This document shows positions 1 to 6,025 of a stretch of 6,863 nucleotides of DNA, in pieces. Below the pieces are notes generated by a model. That model made no database searches, had not been told where the DNA came from, and saw only the letters and a program-made list of their open reading frames with translations. Numbering within the stretch: position 1 is the stretch's first letter; every line of letters begins with the position of its first letter. The DNA lies in assembly GCA_009785545.1 (NCBI GenBank), contig WQWD01000134.1, positions 1 through 6,863 on the forward strand. Reading direction: 5' to 3'. The translations under genes and the position numbers were made by a program. This stretch comes from Treponema sp. (GTDB lineage Bacteria; Spirochaetota; Spirochaetia; Treponematales; Breznakiellaceae).

Positions 1-1046
1 GCAATTTTGTTTACCTGTAAGGCAGTTCTGGCAAGAGATCTCGGGCCGCCTTCGGGAGCTACCCAAATCATGTCAAGAATATTCAAAGCTGGCATTCTCG
101 TGGCAACCATCAATGTTCCCATTCCGCCCGTTCCAACACTAACGTGAGGGCTTCCACGTGCGCTCGCAAGGGCAAGAGAAGGAACGCCCATGTAATTTTT
201 TACAGCCGCAGTCACCTGAAAAGTCCAATGCGATTTTAACACAGGCATATTTATAACTTTTAATATATCGCTGTTATATGTCCTTGTGTTAGTATCCCAT
301 ATTCCTTTTTTAAAGCTGATATGCGTTCCAAATTCAGTCGTGAATTTTGGATAAGAAACCATAATACCTGTAGGGCGCACTACATCTTCTACGACAAAGC
401 CGTTTCTCATGTCGCCTGTGTCGAATTCCTGAACACGGGTGCGGGTAAAATCATCCCATATAATCCCGGTAACACGATACCCCTGCGCTTGAAAATAACG
501 AATTACCACAAGCGTAGACTGGCTTGGATCAACGGCATTGCTGTGCGGCCAATCAAGACTGCCTCTTGTCCCCGAAGCTGCGTGGGCGGTGTGTCCCTGT
601 CCGTTATCTGCAACTACAATTTCGCCGGAAAAGCCGTCAGGGTGATTCAGAATCTCACGGATTACTCCACGGACAAGGTCAGTGTTTGTCCCCCCTCGTT
701 GATCCCACTGGGCGTTTATTTTCAACAACACAACATCTTCGGAAGCAATAAGCCCCAAAGGCGAGGCTGCTGTTTTGTGCAAATCAAGACCGTGATTTCT
801 CATTGAACGAAAAAGCCGCTCAGCTCCGTCTCCCGTACCATCGGAATGTTCAACAAAAACCATGGAGATATTTTCCTCCCGTGAAAAATGTATCGGAACA
901 GCCTCCGCAAATTCTAAGGCATTATACGGCGATACGGCATGGTGAGGCGATCTGTCGCCTAATGTTCCTCTTATAGAGATTACGGCGATGATCAAAATAA
1001 AAACCGTCAAGAGAACGAGAATCCCGTTTTTTTTTCTTATTTTCAT
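1..1046 (-). CDS. DUF362 domain protein with N-terminal membrane anchor (3' end cut by window edge)
   Basis: The minus strand is open from an ATG at 1046-1044 to the left edge, giving 348 complete codons with no stop, so the C-terminus is missing. The start has a clear AGGAG seven bases upstream (1054-1058). Residues 2-7 are basic (KIRKKN) and are followed by a hydrophobic stretch at about 8-25, which reads as an uncleaved signal anchor or signal peptide, so the body probably lies outside the cytoplasm. Family marks are VVLLKIN at about 105-111 and the segment MPVLKSHWTFQVTAAVKNYMG at 267-287, matching the DUF362 pattern of a conserved LK-N near the N-terminus and a later LK-H...A-KN--G block. 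No cysteine occurs in the visible part, so any Fe-S or ferredoxin module, present in some DUF362 proteins, would have to lie beyond the edge. The biochemical role of the family is not established and none is claimed here. It is transcribed away from the DNA repair/tRNA operon, so a shared function is not implied. Confidence 0.85.
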   Translation of the reverse strand, partial: MKIRKKNGILVLLTVFILIIAVISIRGTLGDRSPHHAVSPYNALEFAEAVPIHFSREENISMVFVEHSDGTGDGAERLFRSMRNHGLDLHKTAASPLGLIASEDVVLLKINAQWDQRGGTNTDLVRGVIREILNHPDGFSGEIVVADNGQGHTAHAASGTRGSLDWPHSNAVDPSQSTLVVIRYFQAQGYRVTGIIWDDFTRTRVQEFDTGDMRNGFVVEDVVRPTGIMVSYPKFTTEFGTHISFKKGIWDTNTRTYNSDILKVINMPVLKSHWTFQVTAAVKNYMGVPSLALASARGSPHVSVGTGGMGTLMVATRMPALNILDMIWVAPEGGPRSLARTALQVNKI

Positions 1047-1053
1047 GTTTATG

Positions 1054-1058
1054 CTCCT
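1054..1058 (-). promoter_or_regulatory. Ribosome binding site of the DUF362 gene
   Basis: AGGAG on the minus strand, seven bases before the ATG at 1046-1044. It fixes the start of the DUF362 gene and lies only a few bases downstream of the inverted repeat. Confidence 0.75.
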
Positions 1059-1063
1059 AATTG

Positions 1064-1100
1064 AGGCTGTCCCAAAACTCGGTTAGTTTCGGGACAGCTT
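1064..1100. repeat. Inverted repeat / hairpin in the divergent intergenic region
   Basis: Arms 1067-1078 (CTGTCCCAAAAC) and 1086-1097 (GTTTCGGGACAG) are complementary over 12 positions with one mismatch (1074/1090), around a 7-base loop at 1079-1085. G-C, G-U and A-U pairs extend the stem outward to 1064 and 1100. There is no T-run after either arm, so it does not look like a classic rho-independent terminator. On the minus strand it would fall in the 5' untranslated leader of the DUF362 gene, ending about five bases before the Shine-Dalgarno sequence. It could therefore affect translation, act as a palindromic operator, or be a dispersed intergenic repeat or remnant of a mobile element end. 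The sequence alone cannot choose between these. Confidence 0.75.
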
Positions 1101-1113
1101 TGTATGTAAATTG

Positions 1114-1119
1114 ATTATA
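1114..1119 (-). promoter_or_regulatory. Possible -10 box for the DUF362 gene
   Basis: The minus strand reads TATAAT here, a perfect sigma-70 -10 consensus, about 70 bp before the DUF362 start codon. No good TTGACA-like -35 is seen 16-18 bases further upstream (the positions read TATAAA or similar), and the area is AT-rich, so a chance match is possible. If real, transcription would start just before the inverted repeat and place it in the leader. No convincing promoter for the plus-strand operon was found in 1047-1226. Confidence 0.3.
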
Positions 1120-1226
1120 TATGGTTATGTTAAAAGTTTATAGAGGCCTAATACGTGGTTGTTTTATTTGTAACATCAGGTCAGAAACCCCTTTACTAAC
1201 ATCGATTCTTAGGTTTCAATATATCT

Positions 1227-1946
1227 ATGACAACAGCAGACAAGCAAACCGTAGCCGATTTTCTAGATACTACCAGAGATTTCCTTGGGGGAGGCTACAA
1301 AAGCGAGAAGATATTATATAATTTTGATAAACCTGTGCAAGTGCTCAAGAGACCTGCGTTAAATGTTGATAATACACAAACAGCGGATTCTCTTGAGAAA
1401 ATCACCGAGGAAATCAGTGTTTGCCGCAATTGTCCGCTTGCCAATGGGCGGAAAAATACCGTTCCCGGAGAAGGCGTAAAAAATCCTGTTGTTCTGGTTA
1501 TAGGCGAAGGTCCGGGTGCTGACGAAGATGTTCAAGGCAGGCCGTTTGTAGGTAAGGCAGGGCAGCTTTTAGACAAAATGCTCGCTGCGATTGACCTTTC
1601 ACGTACTACCAATTGTTTTATCGCCAATGTTGTAAAATGCAGACCGCCAAATAACCGAGACCCTTTCCCGGAAGAAAGAGCCGCATGCTCGTATTTTCTT
1701 CACAGGCAGATCCTCCTTCTTAAACCAAAATTCATTTTACTTGTAGGCAATATAGCGTCTCAATCAATTCTTAAAACAACAGAACCTATCGGGAAAATAC
1801 GTGGAAAGTTTTTTGACTATCAAATTGATGAGCTAACAATTCCGCTTATAGTAACGTATCATCCTTCGGGAATTTTACGCCGTGAAGAATTTAAACGTCC
1901 TGCGTGGGAAGATTTAAAACTGCTCAAATCGAAAATTGGAAATTAA
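1227..1946 (+). CDS. Family 4 (4Fe-4S) uracil-DNA glycosylase
   Basis: A 239-residue enzyme predicted to excise uracil from DNA and start base excision repair after cytosine deamination or dUTP misincorporation. The family 4 motifs are in order: GEGPGADED at 94-102 (water-activating motif and uracil pocket), GRPFVGKAGQLLD at 104-116, KCRPPNNRDP at 137-146, and HPSGILR at 212-218 (minor-groove/catalytic histidine loop). Four cysteines, C66, C69, C138 and C154, have the CxxC...C...C spacing known to bind the 4Fe-4S cluster in this family. The UdgX-type KRRIH insert is absent, and the motifs do not fit family 5. The ATG at 1227 has only a weak upstream AGGT and no closer ATG alternative, so the exact start is less certain than the gene. 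About 60 residues precede the first cysteine, a longer N-terminus than in compact homologues. It is the first gene of the operon, 2 bp ahead of priA. Confidence 0.93.
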   Translation: MTTADKQTVADFLDTTRDFLGGGYKSEKILYNFDKPVQVLKRPALNVDNTQTADSLEKITEEISVCRNCPLANGRKNTVPGEGVKNPVVLVIGEGPGADEDVQGRPFVGKAGQLLDKMLAAIDLSRTTNCFIANVVKCRPPNNRDPFPEERAACSYFLHRQILLLKPKFILLVGNIASQSILKTTEPIGKIRGKFFDYQIDELTIPLIVTYHPSGILRREEFKRPAWEDLKLLKSKIGN

Positions 1947-1948
1947 AA

Positions 1949-3964
1949 ATGGAAAAATCATTTTTTGATTTGGTTTTTGATATTCCGTCAGATCAAACAT
2001 TCACATACAAAATTGATGATAAAAAACGGGCGGCTGTCGGAAAGCGTGCTATGGTTCCCTTTGGCAGCCGAGATTGTCTTGGTTACATAATCGCCGAACG
2101 TGAAAGCCCTCCCGAACACGTAAAACTCGACTTAATAAAAAACATTCGCCGTGTCGTTGACGAAGAAACGATATTTGACACAGCCAACATTGAACTGGCA
2201 CGCTGGATGGCGGACTTTTACCTTTGCAGCACAGGGCAGGCAATCTCAACAATGATCCCGTCAGGCAGAAGATTGACAATTCCAAATTTGCCCGAAGACG
2301 AAGAAACCGAGCAGCCTACTCTGTCGATTTCCAACGAGCAAGCCGATGCGTTACGTGCTATTTTGGAAAACAATCGAACCTGTTTGCAAGATCCCGATTC
2401 ACGGCTCACAGCTTCCAATCCTCTGCCTGAAATGTTTTATCTTTTCGGCGTTACAGGATCGGGTAAAACAGAAGTATTTATCAGAGCGGCGCAGCGGTTC
2501 TTGAGCGAGGGCAAATCTGTCATTTATCTTGTTCCCGAGATTTCGCTTACTCATCAGACGGCAAAAATGATTGGGAGCCGTTTTGGTTCGCAAGCGGCAA
2601 CGTTGCACTCGGGAATGAGCCCGTCGGCACGCTTTTCCGAGTGGATGCGTATACGAAGAGGAGAAGCGCCGATTGTTGTAGGGCCTCGAAGCGCAATATT
2701 CGCTCCCGTCAAAAATCTTGGACTTGTAATTATCGACGAAGAACATGACGGCTCGTATAAATCCGGCAATACGCCGAGGTATCACGCCCGCCAAATCGCC
2801 ATTCGGCGCTGCGGGCAGGAAGGCGCAAAACTTGTGATGGGCTCGGCTACTCCTTCCGCCGAAGCATGGAAATTAATGTCAGATAACACAATTAAACGCT
2901 TAAACCTTACACGGAGGGTTTCGGGCGGAGGAATGCCGGAAATAAAAGCGGTAAGCCTTGCGAAAACAGACGGCTGTTTAACAAAAGAATTAAAAGACGA
3001 AATTCGCATTACCGCCGAAATGGGAAGGCAAACAATCCTTTTTATGAACAGACGAGGCTTCGCTCATTTTTACCAGTGTCCCGACTGCGGTTACGAACAA
3101 AAATGCCGCCACTGTTCGGTATCGCTTACATGGCACAAAGCCAAAGGAAAATGTATCTGCCATTACTGCGGTTACTCGGAAGCGCCGCCAAAAGCGTGCG
3201 CCAATTGCGGCTGTGTGGAAGCGGGTTTTAGAGGTTTTGGCACGGAGATGATCGAAGAAGAAGTAAAAATGGCATTTCCCGATTTAAAAATACGCCGTGT
3301 TGACGCAGATACAGCGGGAAAAAGAGGCGGGCTTGAAGATTCGCTTACGCTGTTTAAGTCGGGCATGATCGATATTCTTTTGGGAACACAGATGGTCGCC
3401 AAGGGATTAAACTTTCCAAAAGTACGCCTTGTCGGCGTAGTTTTTGCAGATACCGGCCTCCATATGCCTGATTTTCGTGCCTCTGAGCGTACTTTTTCGC
3501 TGATTGTGCAGGTAGCCGGGCGTGCGGGGCGGTATTTCCCTGATTCAAAAGTAATTGTTCAAACTCTGCGGCTGGACGATCCTGTGATCAAATACGCCTG
3601 CACGCTTGATGTATCGGGCTTTTTTAACTCAGAATTAAATATGAGAAAAGCGCTTTCTTTTCCGCCTTACACAAGGCTTATTCGTTTCACTATCCGCTCA
3701 AAAGACGAAAAAAAAGCGGACGCTGCAATTAAACGCCTTGCCCTTTTAATAAAACCTTTTTTGAATAATAATGCGGAAATGCTTGGACCTGCCGAATGTC
3801 CCATCGGTTTTATGAATAACAATTACAGGCGGCAGTTAATGCTTCGAGGTCCGTCAATGGGTAACATTCATCATATCGCAAAACAACTTATACCCCTTTA
3901 CGAAAAAGGCAAAGACGCCAAAACCTATCTTGAATTTGATGTAGATCCTGTGAGTATGTTATGA
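1949..3964 (+). CDS. priA: Primosomal protein N' (replication restart helicase PriA)
   Basis: A 671-residue superfamily 2, 3'-to-5' DNA helicase that recognises stalled forks and D-loops and starts reloading of the replicative helicase. The N-terminus (MEKSFFDLVFDIPSDQTFTY) matches the 3'-DNA-binding domain, about residues 1-105. The helicase core follows: a Q-like SNEQADAL at 128-135, Walker A GVTGSGKT at 167-174 (K173), DEEH at 263-266, GTQMVAKGLNFP at 479-490 and QVAGRAGR at 521-528. Inserted in the core are eight cysteines in four pairs (C377/380, 386/389, 404/407, 417/420), the two-zinc site needed for primosome assembly. An ATG 45 bases upstream (1904) is in frame but would overlap the previous gene by 43 bases and adds non-homologous residues, so 1949 is preferred; a weak TTGGA sits at 1936-1940. 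The linker between the DNA-binding domain and the helicase is short, leaving little room for the winged-helix domain of E. coli PriA. The stop codon overlaps the next start (ATGA). Confidence 0.97.
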   Translation: MEKSFFDLVFDIPSDQTFTYKIDDKKRAAVGKRAMVPFGSRDCLGYIIAERESPPEHVKLDLIKNIRRVVDEETIFDTANIELARWMADFYLCSTGQAISTMIPSGRRLTIPNLPEDEETEQPTLSISNEQADALRAILENNRTCLQDPDSRLTASNPLPEMFYLFGVTGSGKTEVFIRAAQRFLSEGKSVIYLVPEISLTHQTAKMIGSRFGSQAATLHSGMSPSARFSEWMRIRRGEAPIVVGPRSAIFAPVKNLGLVIIDEEHDGSYKSGNTPRYHARQIAIRRCGQEGAKLVMGSATPSAEAWKLMSDNTIKRLNLTRRVSGGGMPEIKAVSLAKTDGCLTKELKDEIRITAEMGRQTILFMNRRGFAHFYQCPDCGYEQKCRHCSVSLTWHKAKGKCICHYCGYSEAPPKACANCGCVEAGFRGFGTEMIEEEVKMAFPDLKIRRVDADTAGKRGGLEDSLTLFKSGMIDILLGTQMVAKGLNFPKVRLVGVVFADTGLHMPDFRASERTFSLIVQVAGRAGRYFPDSKVIVQTLRLDDPVIKYACTLDVSGFFNSELNMRKALSFPPYTRLIRFTIRSKDEKKADAAIKRLALLIKPFLNNNAEMLGPAECPIGFMNNNYRRQLMLRGPSMGNIHHIAKQLIPLYEKGKDAKTYLEFDVDPVSML

Positions 3965-5283
3965 AACTTTTATTACATTGCTGCTGCGCTCCGTGTACGA
4001 TTTCCTGTGTCAAAACTTTTTATGATGAAAAGTTTGAACCTCATCTTTTTTGGTATAACCCGAATATCCACCCTTATACCGAGTACAAATCACGTTACGA
4101 TTGCCTTTGCCAATACGCTGACAAAGAAAAACTTAAATTGACAGGTGAAGGTGAATATACTCTTAACACTTTTATGAATGAAGTTTATAACGGCACAAAA
4201 AACCAATCATGTTCACGTTGTCAAAAATGTTACAAACTGCGATTGGAAAAAACAGCAGCTTTAACTTCAAGCGAAGGATTCTCAGGGTTCTCTACAACTT
4301 TGCTGATAAGCCCGTATCAGGATCATGAAGCAATTAAACGTGCCGGAGAAGAAGCCGCAGCCGAACATAATGTTGAATTTATATACAGGGATTTACGCCC
4401 GCTTTTCCGTGAAGGGCAATCGGCAGCCCGTGAAAAAAAAATGTATATGCAAAAATACTGCGGCTGTATCTTCAGCGAAGAAGACAGGAATAAAGAAGCC
4501 GTTCAGAAACTGAAGTTTCCGAACAACTCTAATAATTCACGTTTATCCGCCTCACTCGATGATAAAATATTTAAAAGATTAGAATTACTTACAGGCAAAG
4601 AAAATTTAAATAAATTATCAAATACAAGGGTTCTTGTCTTTGGCGCAGGCGGCGTTGGGAGCTGGGCTGCCGAAGCGCTTGTCCGCTCAGGAATAGGGAA
4701 AATCGGAATCATCGATCACGACTCTATCTGCGCTTCGAATGTAAACCGTCAAATAGAAGCCACTACTTTAACACTTGGACAACCTAAAGCTTCTACTTTT
4801 AAAAAGAGGTTATTGGAAATTAACCCCGACTGTGAAATAACAGCTTACGACGAACTCTTTTGCCTTGAAAATGCGCATAACTTTGATATTCAAAACGCTG
4901 ATTATGTGATTGACGCTATTGATACCCTAACGCACAAACTTGATTTGATAGAAACCGTCAGTAGTATGGGTATAAGACTCTATTCGTCAATGGGTATGGC
5001 ACGAAGAATGGATCCTTCACGTATTAAAATCTCATCAATCTGGAAAACCGAAGGCTGCGCTCTGGCGAGGCTTGTCAGGCAGGGGCTTCGAAAGCGCAAA
5101 TTTGGCGGTAATTTCACTGTCGTTTACTCAAGCGAACTACTTGAGAATACGGAAAAATTTCCGTATGTCCCGGGACAAAAATCCATAAACGGAAGTATTG
5201 TTACAGTTACAGCACCGGCAGGATTTATGTTGGCAAGTTTAGTTATAAATGATATATGCGAAAGTAAAGGAAACCCAAAATGA
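3961..5283 (+). CDS. Fused epoxyqueuosine reductase QueH - tRNA ct6A37 dehydratase TcdA
   Basis: One 440-residue frame carries two complete tRNA-modifying enzymes. Residues 1 to about 178 are QueH (DUF208), which reduces epoxyqueuosine to queuosine at tRNA position 34: HCCCAPC at 6-12, CSRCQKC at 84-90, FSTTLLISPYQ at 110-120, and YRDLRPLFREG...MQKYCGCIFSEEDR at 142-176, with the Fe-S and active-site cysteines C8, C9, C84, C87, C167 and C169 in place. A polar, Asn/Ser-rich linker (about 179-198) leads to TcdA (CsdL/YgdL, E1-like ThiF fold) at about 200-440, which cyclises t6A37 to ct6A using ATP: nucleotide loop GAGGVGSWAAEALVRSGIG at 228-246, D252, SNVNRQ at 259-264, K276, DAIDT at 318-322 and SMGMARRMDPSRI at 343-355. 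The TcdA segment that usually reads DPLAR is GCALAR here (365-370). No Met codon lies between residues 163 and 336, so no ATG could start TcdA separately. The ATG overlaps the priA stop by four bases, and the stop overlaps the next start likewise. Confidence 0.92.
   Translation: MKLLLHCCCAPCTISCVKTFYDEKFEPHLFWYNPNIHPYTEYKSRYDCLCQYADKEKLKLTGEGEYTLNTFMNEVYNGTKNQSCSRCQKCYKLRLEKTAALTSSEGFSGFSTTLLISPYQDHEAIKRAGEEAAAEHNVEFIYRDLRPLFREGQSAAREKKMYMQKYCGCIFSEEDRNKEAVQKLKFPNNSNNSRLSASLDDKIFKRLELLTGKENLNKLSNTRVLVFGAGGVGSWAAEALVRSGIGKIGIIDHDSICASNVNRQIEATTLTLGQPKASTFKKRLLEINPDCEITAYDELFCLENAHNFDIQNADYVIDAIDTLTHKLDLIETVSSMGIRLYSSMGMARRMDPSRIKISSIWKTEGCALARLVRQGLRKRKFGGNFTVVYSSELLENTEKFPYVPGQKSINGSIVTVTAPAGFMLASLVINDICESKGNPK
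5267..5273 (+). promoter_or_regulatory. Ribosome binding site of the ttcA-like gene
   Basis: AAGGAAA, inside the end of the queH-tcdA frame and nine bases (from the last G) before the ATG at 5280. It supports this start and suggests that the last gene is both coupled to and independently loaded by ribosomes. Confidence 0.6.
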
Positions 5284-6017
5284 GCAGATTTTTTAGGAAC
5301 ACATCAGACAGCGAAATTGTCAGAAAACTTACGATCAAAACTGTGATGCAGCGAAACCTTGTCGAAAAAGGCGACCGCATTTTAATCGCTGTTTCGGGAG
5401 GGAAAGATTCCAGTGTTTTGGCGTGGGCGTTATCTTCAATCAGACCGGCTTTGAAATTTGACTACGAGCTGGCAGGTTTACACATCAGTACGGATTTCTG
5501 CGCTTGCTGCAAAAAGTCAACACTTCAAGGCAGGTTAAATGAATGGGGAATCCCTTTTACAGATTTGTTCGTTCCCGTCATTGGCAGGCTCAAGGAAGGT
5601 CAAAGCATGAACTGTTATTGGTGTTCGACTCAAAGACGTGCGGAACTTTTAAAATACGCTGTAGAGAACGGGTTTAACAAAATCGCTTTGGGTCATCATC
5701 TTGACGACATAATCGAAACTTTTTTTATGAACCTTTGCGGAAAAGGAGAGCTTTTGGCAATGCCGATTCTCTTGAAATACCGCAAGTTTCCTGTCAGTTT
5801 GATACGCCCGCTCGCTCTTCTCGAGGAAAAACAAATAATCGCCTGCGCTGCTGAACAAAACATACTAAAAAATGTTTGCACTTGCCCCTACGGGCAAAAC
5901 TCCAAACGCCGTGAAATACGAAGCAAAATCTCAGGCTTTACCGATAATTCAGGGGAAATGAAGCGGCGTATTCTTAAAGCGCTAGGAAGCGGGGAAAAAG
6001 ATTATTTAACGGAGTGA
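5280..6017 (+). CDS. TtcA-family PP-loop protein, probable tRNA 2-thiocytidine(32) synthetase
   Basis: A 245-residue N-type ATP pyrophosphatase. The PP-loop SGGKDSS lies at 39-45. CYWC (C112, C115), followed by STQRRAELL, matches the TtcA CxxC-xxRR block, and GHHLDDIIETFFMNL at 138-152 is the second family signature. C200 or C202 in VCTCPYGQNSKRREI supplies the third cluster cysteine. Known TtcA adenylates C32 of certain tRNAs and, with a 4Fe-4S cluster held by three cysteines, replaces the oxygen with sulfur. The protein is shorter than E. coli TtcA (about 310 residues), as are many TtcA-like proteins, so the exact tRNA base is inferred, not shown. Additional cysteines C74, C76 and C77 form a CxCC group after the first beta strands. 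It starts inside the stop of the queH-tcdA gene (ATGA) behind a good AAGGAAA, and is the last gene of the operon. Other members of the TtcA/TtuA group, acting at other positions, are the main alternative. Confidence 0.85.
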   Translation: MSRFFRNTSDSEIVRKLTIKTVMQRNLVEKGDRILIAVSGGKDSSVLAWALSSIRPALKFDYELAGLHISTDFCACCKKSTLQGRLNEWGIPFTDLFVPVIGRLKEGQSMNCYWCSTQRRAELLKYAVENGFNKIALGHHLDDIIETFFMNLCGKGELLAMPILLKYRKFPVSLIRPLALLEEKQIIACAAEQNILKNVCTCPYGQNSKRREIRSKISGFTDNSGEMKRRILKALGSGEKDYLTE

Positions 6018-6025
6018 AACCTCAA

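Noticed and set aside
321..806. A 161-codon plus-strand open frame
   Set aside because: It lies wholly antisense to the DUF362 coding region, which has a good SD and family motifs; its translation resembles no family and has no supported start.
1064..1100. The inverted repeat as a rho-independent terminator
   Set aside because: Neither strand has a T-run after the stem, and it stands between two divergent starts where no upstream gene needs ending.
1121..1321. A 66-codon plus-strand frame over the operon start
   Set aside because: It overlaps the glycosylase N-terminus in another frame, lacks a ribosome binding site and shows no recognisable motif.
1904..1948. Upstream in-frame ATG as the priA start
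   Set aside because: It would add 15 residues unlike PriA and overlap the previous gene by 43 bases; the ATG at 1949 begins exactly at the conserved N-terminus.
2399..2794. A 131-codon minus-strand frame inside priA
   Set aside because: It is antisense to the helicase core, whose motifs are intact; it has no motif or ribosome binding site.
4490..4560. The QueH-TcdA junction as a frameshift or assembly artefact
   Set aside because: Both domains are in the same frame without stop codons, the linker is continuous, and no ATG is available to start TcdA separately. An artefact would normally break the frame.
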